From Pratylenchus scribneri (Eukaryota; Nematoda; Chromadorea; Rhabditida; Pratylenchidae): a DNA stretch of 64,000 nucleotides. The translations under genes were made by a program, and so were the position numbers. The notes under the pieces were generated by a model. The model worked only from the letters and a program-made list of their open reading frames with translations, did no database searches and was not told the origin of the DNA. The stretch is from positions 2,480,001 to 2,544,000 of the forward strand of contig JAQSEB010000042.1 in NCBI GenBank assembly GCA_030063045.1, in the 5' to 3' direction. Of the stretch, positions 38,601 through 49,587 are shown piece by piece; the first letter of the stretch is position 1; the number at the start of each line of letters is the position of its first letter.

Positions 38601-41600
38601 CTAAATTGTAATTCTGATTTGCCTATTTTAATTTATAATTTTAGTTTATTTTTTTAATCATTTGAAGGTGCCTTTGCATTCCTTTGTGCCATATGCTATT
38701 CCGGATATAGCTCAAAATCCGCCAAATTATTTGCCAACTTTCTATTTGGTCAACAAACCGCCTGGCGAAGGCAAAAGGGATACAGGTGTGCCCAGCAGAA
38801 AGGGGAATATGAAGTAAATTTAAATAAATAGGAATTGCTTGCTTGGAGGTTAAATTGATTGATTGGGAGGGAAAATTGGTGGAACAAACGGAAGAAGGCC
38901 GATTGGATGCGGAAAGTCATTCACTGCTTTATCCGGGTGTTCCCTCCGCTATTGACACTTTACAAAAAATGGCCAGATTGCATGAATTGAGCAGATGTAT
39001 TCAAGTGGAAAATCCATTTGAATGCGCACAAATGCCTGGAATATGCGCTCTTTTTCAATTCAATATGTGGCAAAATGGGAATGTTGGCGTCGAGGAGTTG
39101 CAAGCCCGATTGAAAATGTAAAAAATGATAACGATTTATACCTAATTAATTTTATAGGTGCGTTCAGCAGGCAGTCTGCGATTTGGTCACTGAATTTGGC
39201 CTCCTTTCCAGCACTTTATTCGACAATTGTCCAAGCCCAATTCGATCCAAGGCACAATTCATTCACTCATTCATTTGACCGTTTCAATTGTCCATTTTTA
39301 GGCGGGTTCATTCAGTGTTGCCAGCTCCTCTTTGGGGGTTGTTCAGCAACAATTAAACAATAAACCTTGTCCATCTGAATTGCCAATTCCCCATTCTTTG
39401 ATTGATGCTCCTTCCTCCAATCCCCCACCAATTCAATCATCCCCCGTCAAAGCATTCCAACAATCATTGGGTAATTCCCAATTAATTTCCATATTCCATT
39501 CATTGTCAGTAAAATCCGATGCCATTTTCCATCCTCAACCTCTTCGTCATCCGGTCACCGTTCCATTGCTCAATCGCACCAATCAAAGGCCACTTCAATC
39601 GCCCGTTCAATTTGCCAATGCACCTCCACCTCAACCACAACAAAAAGTACTATTCCATCAAGAGAGTACCGGCGAATTATTACGTGCCGATTTTATGATT
39701 GCCGCCGACGATTGGTTCAGCCATGTGATCAATGAGACAAAGGGTTCACCTGAAATGAGCCATTCCGTCCGAAAGTATCAATTCCGTTTGGATTGCGATG
39801 CATCGGCAAAAAAAGTGAATTAAATCAATTCACATTTATAAATAATTCTATTCCCCAAAAGATCATTCAAATTGTCCATGATCGACTCAAAATGGTGTTG
39901 AAGACGGAAAGGATGGTGATTTGTCGGAGTACAATGAATGAGGCAACATTGACCAATCGAAAAAGACTCCAAACAATTCGTTCATTCACCTCATTTTTGG
40001 AGCCAACAGAAAGGGATTTGGGCAGAAAGGTGGCCAACAATGGGGAAGAGGAACAACTTGAAATGGCATTATTGGCATTCAATGAACAATTCGATCAGAG
40101 AATGGCCCCAATTGGGACACAACAACAAATTGACCCTGTTGGAATTGTGCCGGCAGCAAAAATTGCTGAACAAAGTGAGTGCAAAAATTATAATTAATTC
40201 CTCGCAATTTGTTTTTGTGTGAAGTGTTTTCGGTATTTTTTGGTTTATTTAAATATTTGTTTTTTTCCACTTTTGTGTTCCCTCCTCACCCTTCATTTGT
40301 TATCATTCAATGCAGCTTCCCCGGAACGTGGAAGGCTGTCGAATAATCATCAAAATAATAAAATGGTGATGGATGGGAATGGGCCAGAAGTGGGGCGAAG
40401 GGCCACAATGATGAGCCAACAACAAAGGGAAGCAGTAATAAAGGGTGAAAGAATGGATGAGGAGGAGGAAATGCGTATTTGGCGCAATTCAATGGAGCCA
40501 ATGCAGGCATTTGCCCGTCGAATGTCCTGCGTCAGTTCATTGGGCTGTTGGCGTTCCGGGGTTGGCGCCAATCAACATTTGATGCTTCGTTCCACCACCC
40601 CAACCCAAAATGAGCATCCAATGGCTGGCGGAGGTGGTCCACCATCCCCGACGGCAACAAGTAAGCTAAAAATGCCAACAACTTTTTTGCCTGCCCTTTG
40701 CACTTGGCCATTGTATTTTATTCTGTTTGGTCCTTTTCTGTGTTTTTGTTTTTCCTTTCCTTTTCCAATTTTCAAATCGCTTTTTCAATTCAAATATTCT
40801 TCATATTTTTTCTCTTCAATTTTGAAGGTAGCCTCAGCAAATTTCTTCCCTGCCTGAAGCCATTTATTCCCCGTCAACGTCTTCTGTATTTGACCATCCG
40901 CGGGGAAACAGTCAATTTGTTTCTCTACAATTACACAAATGAAGTTGTGTCAAAAACACGTGAAATTGTCGAAAGGGCAACACTTTGGCACAATGCACGG
41001 TCACGTTTATTGAGGGAAATTGGCCTTCACAAAATGGGAATAACTCATTTGTCAACATTGAAAAGTGAAGATGCAAAATATAATTCATATTTATTGCTGA
41101 CTTGGATGGATCCGGAAACATTGATTAACAACGATTATCCGGTGGATTCATTGACGACCCCCGATTTTTCCAATATTCCACGAATTTATGCCCAATTATT
41201 GTTAAAATTGTATCGATTTGCAGGTCAATTTGATGAATGCCCAAATATATTCCATTCATTTATGTTTAGACCCAGCATTTGTGGCCAAACATATTTCAGT
41301 GAATCCATTCGAAGACCAAACCCAACAAATGTTGGCCCTTCGAGAGGATATTCGCTCAATGTTGAATGATCATCGACTTTATATGGAAGTACATCAGGAA
41401 TTGATTGATAAAAAGGAATTGAATATGTCCGAGGAAGTGCTCAATCGATTGATCAGTCATTGCCATTTGGTTGGCCATATCCCCCCCCCCCCCTCCCTCT
41501 AACATTTATGCCAATTTTGTGCAGGTTCATTTTGTGCAAAGTCCATTGTTAATTTTGCCAAGTTGGCGACGAAAAGTGGCCACAATTCGAGGTGGCATTG

Positions 41601-44600
41601 CTGATTTTGATATTCCTTGCCGAAAGCACAGTTTCCAATCCATTCCAGCCAATGGAAAAACAAAAACTAATAAAAAGTTGTTATCTTTCAATAATAATTT
41701 ATTTCATTTATTTTATAGCCAATTTCCCACTGGCCCAACCAATAATAATTCTTCACCTCATCGTTGTTCCTCTTCAATAATTGGTGCCAATTCCATTGAG
41801 GATGAACCGTGTTCAGGCAGAATTCAGCAAATGTTATTGGAGGATTATACAAATTATTTACGGTCAATTGGCCTTTGCCTCCTTCAAATCGAGTCCATTT
41901 GAATTCCTCTTTCATTATTCCAATTTATTTTACAGAAAAATGCCCGAATCTTCGTCTCATTTGTTCACTCCAATCGCCGCCACTCGTCATCCAAGTGGCA
42001 TTCCAAATGTGGCTCCTCCCCATTCTCAATCCCCACCTGAACAATGGCTTTATTTTGCCTTGGACGGTGGCATCATTTTCATTCATTTGTGCTTCATTGC
42101 CCCATATTTTTGTATTCGGGTCCTTCAATGGAATGCTCAGCCTCAATTGGATGAACATTTGAGGCCAAGTCAACAGAAAAGAGGCAGTGGAACACATTTG
42201 GACCAACAACATAGTCTTCGCCTTTTGGAGAATCAAAAGAATGAATTGGTCCGTCGATGCCATTTGCATTCATTCGTTTATGATTTTCATTTGCGAATGG
42301 TCGCCCGCTATTTGGTCGGTGAGCCCCATTTTGTGCTTTTCAATCCCGGCTACAACACAAATGCATTCCTCGTCGATTTCCTTCAATATTACGGATGTAG
42401 GCCACCAAATGCACGGAATTGTGTTTATGAAGGTCCAATTCTGTTTTGGCCCATTAAATTCCCGAATTTGCAGAGACAATTTGTTGTGCCGATTTGAAAA
42501 GTAGTCAAAATTCAATTTGGGAACATTTTTTGAACAATGAGCAAATATTCGGTTGGAAAGTAATTCGGTTGAAGGGTCAAGAGGGAGGAGGTGATGAATT
42601 CATGTTGGTGGCAAAAGAAAAGAGGAAAGCATTTGGATTGGATTATGAATTGGTTCGAGTGATCATCAAAGGGGGGAATACACAACAACAAAAAGAACAT
42701 CAAATCACATTGAAATATTATGTACTTTTGGTCACCGAAATGATGGCACCATTCGAATCAATGCCAACAAAATCAACAACAACAATTGATTATGAAAAGA
42801 AGGTATTTGCACCGGATGGTGGGGAATTCACACAAATTTTGGTGCCAAACAATGGAATGGGCAGAGGAATTGGGGACACACAAATTGGTGAAAATAATGC
42901 CAGTCAAATTGAATTGGAATCATTTGGGGAAGAAGAGGAGGAGGAGGAAGATGATGAAAATGAAGGGAATGGAGCCGAAGAATGCAGAGTGATTGATCAT
43001 GATGAAGGGGGGACGGGGACACAAAGGCAAGAATGGAAGGGAATTGTCAATGACATTTCAATTTATATTTAGCCTTTTTCCCTCATCAATATTTGGGCCA
43101 ATCCATCATCGGCAACATTCAGCCTCTTCCACCACTTCACAAAAACCACAACCAAATAATTGTTATGAATGTGTGATTGCGGCCGAATTAGGCGAAAATC
43201 ATCAAAAGGCAAAAAGCCGAAAACGATTTTGCTCCGGGGGAATATTACTAAATGGCGGGGGTGGAGGAGGAGGATTGGGACGAAGGAATGTGGCCGCCAG
43301 AATGTCATTGCCACCAAGCAGAACGAGCACAAATTCCTCATCAACATCATCCAGATTGAGACAAAGTGAGGGGGACAAAATAAATATTATATTCCCTCTA
43401 TTAGTGCCCCCTGGGCTACTATTTTTCCGATACCCTCCAAGTGGGGCTTCTTTAGGGGAGGGGTTACTACTAAATGGGTGGATGGCAATAATAGAGGGAA
43501 TACGGTAACCCATAGGATACCGTAATCCATTCGAAATTTTATTAGGAAGTGATTCATCGCAACTTTCCATTGGCTCTTTGCTGATGAATTCGCCAACAAA
43601 AAGGGGAGAAGGAGGATCGACGGCAACGAAAACATTGACACCGGCGAACAGTTTGAAGGGACTTTCGGAATGGAGGGCAAATCAACCAAAAGAGGAGGAG
43701 GATGGAATTGTGGATTGGAGCAAATTGGCAGATGTGGAAATGGAAAGGAAAAATTTGGCAATTCAAAGGAATCCGCCGAGAAGACATCGAAAAGGAGGAC
43801 AATCCCAGGGGAATTCATTTTGTTTGGCCGCCGCTGGAATGGCCGATGGAATTGGCCGCGAAAAGGGGGCAATTGTGCCACCGGAACAGGTCACCTATTT
43901 GCATTATTTGAGCAGCCATCAACGACGATTGCAACATTTATTGGAGGATGAGGTCCGGACAAACCAATTGGCCCATTTTGTGAAGGAGGCGGATCGATTC
44001 TGCTATGTGGATTCGGTTGCAAAACCAATTAAATTAATTTAAATTTATATTTTTTGTAAAGTTATGGAAATGCCTTTTGACCTCTCGTTCATTCCAAATT
44101 CCCTCCCAAAAGGCCCAATCCCTGTTTTTGTCCTCGACCAGTTCTAAAAGGTTCTAAATTCCCCACAAAAATTTTATTATTTATTTCCCCTCCAGCGATA
44201 TTCTCTCGGAGGCAACATTTTTTGGTCGTCCATCAATTCCCTCTTCTGATTTGGAACATTTCGATTTTGAAGCACTTCTCCGTGTGATTGGGATTGAATC
44301 GGCTGTGGAAAAAGAACCAAAATTGAGAGAATTATTGGATCGAGTCAATTGGTCAAAATTATGTCGTTTCCTCGTTCAATTCTATGAACCCGAAAGACGG
44401 TGCCGTTTCTTTGAATGTCAACCATATTCGGTCAATTTATTCCAATTTTCATGTACAATTTTAATTTAATTTTAGTATTTGGTCATCACAAATCCAAAAT
44501 TCCTTGATTCGGCCGCAATGTTTCGGCACAATTTGCCCAATGAATGCATTGAATTATTCCTCCTTTTTAAACAATCTTCCCATAAATTCGATGCCAAAAA

Positions 44601-44755
44601 TGATTCATTTTCGTCAAATTCAGTCAGAAAACTTTTTGAGGAGGTTTTTCGGCCAAAAATTTATTTTATTTAAATAATAAAAAATTTAGGTGATCTCGTG
44701 CCTTTGCACATTCCAATGGTCAAATTTGCTACAAAATCCCCCAAATTTAATGTGA
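23679..44755 (+). CDS. szt2: SZT2 homologue (KICSTOR complex, amino-acid control of mTORC1)
   Basis: One very large multi-exon gene. SZT2 is the scaffold of KICSTOR, which tethers GATOR1 to the lysosome to repress mTORC1 when amino acids are low. The first exon starts with ATG at 23679 (MGIIGNEP). Landmarks in family order are RVSRSVRAEWIFDHL (23.9-24.1 kb), TFLADCYRIAFVLDLSPS (24.25), IVLVTDGVCGVLD and FPELFNFIATATFGSFLLEN (24.9-25.15), RLREGFSIRQ (25.4), LPDYFFYWP (32.5), FVPYAIPDIAQNPPNYLPTF (38.7), VARYLVGEPHFVLFNP (42.3), YLHYLSSHQRRLQ (43.9), YLVITNPKFLDS (44.5) and a last exon ending with TGA at 44753-44755. Human SZT2 has about 3,400 residues, so the 21 kb span fits. Several internal parts are acidic or Ser-rich and poorly conserved. 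Introns at 29.46-30.31, 34.5-34.9 and 36.4-38.7 kb hold satellites or MITE-like elements. Exact junctions were not all resolved. Confidence 0.85.
29548..30212. mobile_element. TIR element carrying 34-bp tandem repeats (copy 2)
   Basis: Perfect 13-bp terminal inverted repeats, CACTTCCACAATA at 29548-29560 and TATTGTGGAAGTG at 30200-30212, enclose AT-rich arms and an array of 34-bp units. Inverted similarity continues less perfectly for several bases (TAAAAAT-like). No coding sequence and no clear target duplication are visible. It sits in an SZT2 intron. Copy 1 (5.9 kb) shares its right arm, and the array at 46.4 kb is preceded by a similar CCACAAT-containing left arm. Confidence 0.65.
29727..30115. 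repeat. 34-bp satellite array 2 (about 11 units)
   Basis: Same unit as at 5.99 kb, but most copies carry AAAGGGAAAACACAATTTGG, where the other arrays have CACATTTTGG. This shows that the array has homogenised locally. Last units revert to CACATTTTGG. Confidence 0.95.
34551..34874. mobile_element. MITE with long imperfect inverted repeats
   Basis: 324 bp bounded by TA on both sides. Left arm TTAACTGGGCGACGTCCC (from 34555) and right arm GGGACGTCGCCCAGTTGTAG (34851-34870) are inverse copies, and the similarity extends about 95 bp inward through GGGCGACGGCGCTTGTA and GATATTGAT-ATTTTGGTATC. Each arm carries two direct GGGCGACG words. No ORF for a transposase. TA flanks suggest a Tc1/mariner-type MITE. 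It lies in an SZT2 intron and is locally GC-rich at its tips, unlike its surroundings. Confidence 0.75.
36484..38036. repeat. 27-bp satellite (about 57 units)
   Basis: Unit ATTCTGATTTGTAATTGTAA followed by TTGCACT, extremely uniform; every few units TTTGTAA becomes TTTGCAA. 27 is a multiple of three, so one minus-strand frame (37891-36479) runs open for 470 codons of QLQLQIRIV repeats; this is an artefact in an SZT2 intron. Confidence 0.95.
38037..38625. repeat. 29-bp satellite abutting the 27-bp array (about 20 units)
   Basis: Unit ATTCTGATTTGTAATTGCAC followed by TAAATTGTA: the same words as the neighbouring 27-bp array but in a different order. A few units carry an extra T (TAATTTGCAC). 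It ends about 40 bp before the next SZT2 exon. Confidence 0.9.
43390..43502. mobile_element. Short MITE-like palindromic element
   Basis: A 113 bp segment with perfect 14-bp inverted ends, TATTCCCTCTATTA (43390-43403) and TAATAGAGGGAATA (43489-43502), in an SZT2 intron. Similarity extends a few bases inward (TGCC/GGCA). Immediately downstream lies another small palindrome, TACGGTA...TACCGTA. No coding capacity. Confidence 0.55.
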
Positions 44756-45054
44756 AATATACAAAAATATATTTTTATTCTTTTTATATACCTCAATTCA
44801 CACATTTCTCATCGAATTTGATAAATATTTATTTCTTATAATAATACAAATCAAACAATGATCATTCACTCATTGAAAATATTTGACAGTAATTTAATCC
44901 ACCATAATTCAATCATTATTATTTTTTGATTGAGAGGGCATTGTGCCGTGCCCCGTGTACTGTCCATAATCAACAGAGGCTCATCTCATTCATTCATTCA
45001 TTCCCAAAATTCTCAATTTTCTAAATTTCATTCATTTTAATTTAACCCTTAAAA
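44756..45054. other. Short spacer between SZT2 and the INTS10-like gene
   Basis: 299 bp of AT-rich DNA between two same-strand genes. Long enough for a 3'UTR and a promoter; I see no exon in it. Confidence 0.5.
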
Positions 45055-48000
45055 ATGTCCCAAAATGATCAAAAATATTCGGCAATTTTGGTTGAACTTT
45101 TCTCAAGTCCCTATTCCGAATCATATTGGAACAGAAAGGCGAGAATAAGAGTGCTGGAATGGGAATTGAGTCCGTTGGATCATAAAGTTTGAATGGATGA
45201 ATGAATTAATTAATTAGAATTAATTAATTTTATAGCTACTCGAATTCGATGTTTCCTTCAAATATAGCCATGCGAAGGATTTGGCAGACAGTGCAAAAAG
45301 AATGTTCGTTGATAATTCAAATAAATTTAAATAAAAAATATTTGGCAGATTTGAAGCGGACAAATCCAATGAAAAAGTGCGCCAAAGAATTGTGCAATTC
45401 TTTTCGGTTTTGTTGAATACTTTGGACAAACAATTCTCAATGGGTAGGACATGGGGTTATGGCCAAAATGAATGGAAAATATTTAAAAAAAGAATTGGTC
45501 AACGAATTGGGAATGGAAATTTTGCATGAAATGTTCTTTTATGCTTTCCCGGAGCAACGAAATTCGACAAAGGGCAGTTTACAGGTTGGACCAATTAAAT
45601 TCTAATTAAAATTCCAATTTCTCCATTTAAAGGTTTATTTGCTTTGTGCCAATAATCAGCCACAAAGTCTTTCGACCATCGCTGTTCGTTTCACCCTAAT
45701 TCCTATTTTCTTAATTAATTCCAATTTTCATAGACCAAATTATTTGCCTATTATTTGGGGGCCAGTGCCGAATTCCAAATGGGTCAAAAGGGCAAAAAGG
45801 AGGAAATCACTCCAATGGATGCTGTAATTTGTGAGTATTCTCTGGGGGCATATTCATTCCATTCCCCTTCATTTTCAGTTTATTTTTTTGAAAGTTTGAT
45901 TCAGGCCAATTTTGGTGATCTATCCGAGCATAACATTTCCCAATTATTCCAAATTATTTTGGCCAATTGTTTTGCCGATTCTTTGGGCCGATTAGCCGAG
46001 GACTTTTACAGGCAATTAATATTAAATTCCTCCAATTTATCCTCACTTATTTTAGCCAATCTGGCATTCCATGCCTTTCTGGAATTGGCCATCCCTCCGA
46101 ATGTTGGCATTTTTGTTTCCCCGTCCTCGCCCAACTTTTTCAAAAACGTCAAAAACCAAATTTGGCCAAATCCATGGAACCATTCCCACCTACCAATATC
46201 AAAATTACCCAATCATTGGAAAGAGCATTGACCTCTGATTCTGCCTCAGAATTATTGAAAAATGCTGAATTTGTGCGATTCGTACTTTGTTGGGCCATGG
46301 CCTCGCCCATTCGGAACACCCAAATTGGTTGGTTTCAAATGAATGGAACCACAATCTATTAAATTAATTCATAAAATATAAAAAAAAAGAGGAAAAGGGA
46401 ATTAGTTTGATTAATGAGAGAGGGGGGACAGTAATTGATATTATGGAAAGAGAAAACACATTTTGGCGAACATTTTCCGGAAAGATAAAACACATTTTGG
46501 CGAACATTTTCCGGAAAGATAAAACACATTTTGGCGAACATTTTCCGGAAAGATAAAACACATTTTGGCGAACATTTTCCGGAAAGGGAAAACACATTTT
46601 GGCGAACATTTTCCGGAAAGATAAAACACATTTTGGCGAACATTTTCCAGAAAGATAAAACACATTTTGGCGAACATTTTCCGGAAAGGGAAAACACATT
46701 TTGGCGAACATTTTCCGGAAAGATAAAACACATTTTGGCGAACATTTTCCGGAAAGATAAAACACATTTTGGCGAACATTTTCCGGAAAGAAAAAACACA
46801 TTTTTGCGAACATTTTCCGGAAAGGTAAAACACATTTTGGCGAACATTTTCCGGAAAGGGAAAACACATTTTGGCGAACATTTTCCGGAAGGGAAAACAC
46901 ATTTTGGCGAACATTTTCCGGAAAGGGAAAACACATTTTGGCGAACATTTTCCAGAAAGGGAAAACACATTTTGGCGAACATTTTCCGGAAAGGGAAAAC
47001 ACATTTTGGCGAACATTTTCCGGAAAGGGAAAACACATTTTGGCGAACATTTTCCGGAAAGGGAAAACACATTTTGGCGAACATTTTCCAGAAAGGGAAA
47101 ACATTTGGCGAACATTTTCCGGAAAGAGAAAATACATTTTTATTCTCCCAAAAACAGATCCTTTCCATCAATTTGTTTGTGTTCCGGCGAATATATTTTG
47201 GGTTGATCCAAGCGGATTGGAATATTTTTGGGTATACAATTTGGATGCAGAAGAGGAAGATTCACCAGCGGAAATTGAAATGGAGGACGAAGCCAAAAAA
47301 ACTATTCGAGTTAGTTTTGGGAACTAAATGGCAATGAATTCCAACTTTGAATAATATTTATTTAATCATCAAATACATTCTCATTTTATTCATTTACTCA
47401 CCAATTTAATAACAAATTGACTACAATTATTTGATCAGATCGATGCCCATCTTTTGCAACCAATTCGACTTCTCAATTCCATTTTTTCCACTGGGCCGGA
47501 AGCCGAAAGGGAATTGGCCAATTTGGGAATGATCAATGCTCATTCCATCGTTTTGTTGGCATTGATGGCCTCACAAAATTGGAAAAGGGCAGCCGAATTA
47601 GTCAATGTATGTCCTCCCAATCAATCAATCTCATTATGTTAAATTTCCAGCGTATTGAATCTCAAAAAATTCCTGAATCCCAATTGTTAATTCTTCGTCT
47701 CCAAAAATTGCAAATTCAAATTGGCCTTCGCCAACTTGGCTATTCATTTAAATTATGCTTGAATTTGTTGGCCAATTCCGAAATTCACAAAGACGATGGC
47801 AATTTTGGCGAATTTCCAGCCCAAATTGTTTCCCAGGTGTCAATCTCTTGCCCATTCCTAATTGAAAACATTCAATTTCCCTTCAAAGGAACCACATTGG
47901 GTTCAATTTACTTCCCAACGCGATGTTCCACTTTTCCTTCTTCTTCTCCTTTTTCACATTTGCTGGCTTGCCTTTGCCAAATGCAAATCCTCCAACAAAA

Positions 48001-48460
48001 TACCAGAAAAGGATTCTGAATTGTTTTTCCAATCTTTGATCCTGCTGGCCCAATCATCTTGGCCACAATTTGGTTTTGGTCTTTTCCAACAAATTGCCGA
48101 ACATATTTCGAATAAAGTAAATAAATTAACAAAATATTCCTCACATTAATTCATTTAAAGGAACAATTTCGATGTGCTGGCCTCCTTTCCCGCTTGAGTA
48201 ATCCAATTTGGATTAGCCATTTACTTGGAATGGAACATGTCAAAATGAATTTCAATTCTCAATCTGAGTATTCAATAATTTAAATATTTATTTTTAAATT
48301 TATTTTTTTCAGTGAGATTTATCAAAATCCGGCCGAAATTTTTGAACAAATTATTGCGGAAAAGGAGAAATTGCCATTTGAGAAATCAGCGAATGAAATT
48401 TTGATGGAATTTTTGAAAGAAAATGAAGAAAAAATGAAAGAAATTCTCGGCAAACTTTGA
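45055..48460 (+). CDS. ints10: Integrator complex subunit 10-like protein, 642 aa
   Basis: Fourteen exons: 45055-45186, 45236-45303, 45349-45443, 45493-45584, 45633-45683, 45734-45830, 45879-46011, 46056-46327, 47158-47309, 47439-47606, 47651-47836, 47889-48116, 48161-48267, 48313-48460. Phases agree and give 643 codons; human INTS10 is about 710 residues. Integrator is a nuclear RNA Pol II complex for snRNA 3' processing and transcription attenuation; INTS10 belongs to its INTS10-13-14 arm. The match rests on ordered remembered similarity: the N-terminal helices around YWNRKARIRVLEWELSP, LFAYYLGASAEFQM, repeat-like helices (LLALMASQNWKRAAELVN) and especially FFQSLILLAQSSWP near 48.03 kb. It is all-helical, with no enzyme motif. 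The intron 46012-46055 is GC-AG; without it the frame breaks. Intron 46328-47157 holds a satellite. Divergence is high, so orthology is probable but not certain. Confidence 0.65.
46445..47135. repeat. 34-bp satellite array 3 (about 20 units)
   Basis: Same 34-bp family in an INTS10 intron. The left half is enriched for AAAGATAAAACACATTTTGG units and the right half for AAAGGGAAAACACATTTTGG. A CCACAAT-bearing AT-rich left flank (46350 on) resembles the left arm of the element at 29548, but no matching right arm follows; the array runs almost into the next splice acceptor. Confidence 0.95.
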
Positions 48461-48493
48461 ATCAACTAATTTAATTAATTAATATTTTTTAAT

Positions 48494-48499
48494 AATAAA
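48494..48499 (+). promoter_or_regulatory. Candidate poly(A) signal of the INTS10-like gene
   Basis: AATAAA 34 bases after the stop codon, in AT-rich DNA. Confidence 0.5.
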
Positions 48500-48811
48500 T
48501 TAACCTAATTTTTTTTATAATTTCTTCATTTGTACAATCAATTCGTCGAATAAAATGATGAATAAAAATTGGAAATGAATCACACATTTCATTAACGCAA
48601 TCCATCTTCTGAATTCATTGCCGCCGTCAAACTTCATCAATTCATTTTCCACCCTCCAGCCAGCATTAATTTCTTTCTTTAAAATGTGAGCAAATTACTC
48701 CTCCCAATTAACCCCCAATCCATTTCATTCCCACCCCATCGACCCGTTCAAGGTTTTCTTCCAATTTTTCCAAACTAAAACCCAATTCTCGCCTTCCATT
48801 CTTCTTGAGAA

Positions 48812-49441
48812 ATGTTTTCTTCATTTATTCTTCTCCTCTTTTCCTCCATTCTCATTTCCTCAATTCATGCCGGCATTCTTGGCAATGTTCAGGTTGTATT
48901 CTAATTCATTTTGACAATGACCATCCATCTCTTCATAGTCGGCTGCCGTTCGTGGCATTTTATTGTGTAATGGAAAGCCAAGTGTTGGCACAAAAGTCAA
49001 ACTTTATGATCATGATAGTGAGTGGGGGGAGGGGATTAACCCAAGGTGACATTATTCATCAGCACTTCCGGACATTGATGATTTAATGGATGAAGGGATC
49101 ACCGATGAGGAAGGCCATTTTGAATTACAGGGAAAGGAGACGGAGATCACCAACATTGACCCAAAATTGAATGTTTATCACGTAAAAATGGGAATTTAAA
49201 CATTTAATATTGAATTTGAATGAAGGATTGCAATGATGAGAATATTCCATGCTTGAAGAAATTTTCCATTGTGGTCAGTTTAATCCATCCAATTATTCCA
49301 CATTTATTCCCTCTCAATTTGAATTTGAAGATTCCGGATGATTATATCACCCAAGGTGAAGTACCAAAGAAAACATTCGATGCGGGAACAATCAATTTGG
49401 CCGGCAGTTTCTCTGGTGAAAGTCGAGATTGCATTAATTAA
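48812..49441 (+). CDS. ttr: Transthyretin-like (TTL) secreted protein, 145 aa
   Basis: Five exons, 48812-48892, 48939-49017, 49063-49181, 49226-49273 and 49331-49441, with agreeing phases (438 bases). The ATG at 48812 opens a clear signal peptide (MFSSFILLLFSSILISSIHA). The mature part follows the nematode transthyretin-like family: AAVRGILLCNGKPSVGTKVKLYDHD, GITDEEGHFELQG, ITNIDPKLNVYHDC and KKFSIVIP-DYI. The family folds as a small extracellular beta-sandwich; members include C. elegans TTR-52, and many parasitic nematodes secrete them. Which member this is cannot be told. Cysteines at the usual positions (LCNG, HDCND, IPC and near the C-terminus) suggest disulfides. Two overlapping AATAAA signals start at 49464 and 49468, about 25 bases past the stop. 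It converges on the cog-1 gene. Confidence 0.92.
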
Positions 49442-49529
49442 AGAGGAAATTTCAACAAATATTAATAAATAAATATTTTCCGTGAATTCATTCAATTCAA
49501 AACTGCCATAAAATATTGTTCAAAATTCA

Positions 49530-49540
49530 TTTATTTTATT
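49530..49540 (-). promoter_or_regulatory. Candidate poly(A) signals of the cog-1 gene
   Basis: Two overlapping AATAAA words on the minus strand (TTTATT at 49530-49535 and 49535-49540 on plus), about 306-316 bases after the cog-1 stop codon. I see no earlier AATAAA on that strand after the stop, so a 3'UTR of roughly 320 bases is predicted. Confidence 0.5.
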
Positions 49541-49587
49541 CAAATTCAAATATTTTCTTTAATAAACATGGGAAAATCCAAACATTT

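Noticed and set aside
46056..46231. A frameshift in the INTS10-like gene near 46.1 kb
   Set aside because: A 44-bp GC-AG intron (46012-46055) restores one continuous frame, so no frameshift is needed.
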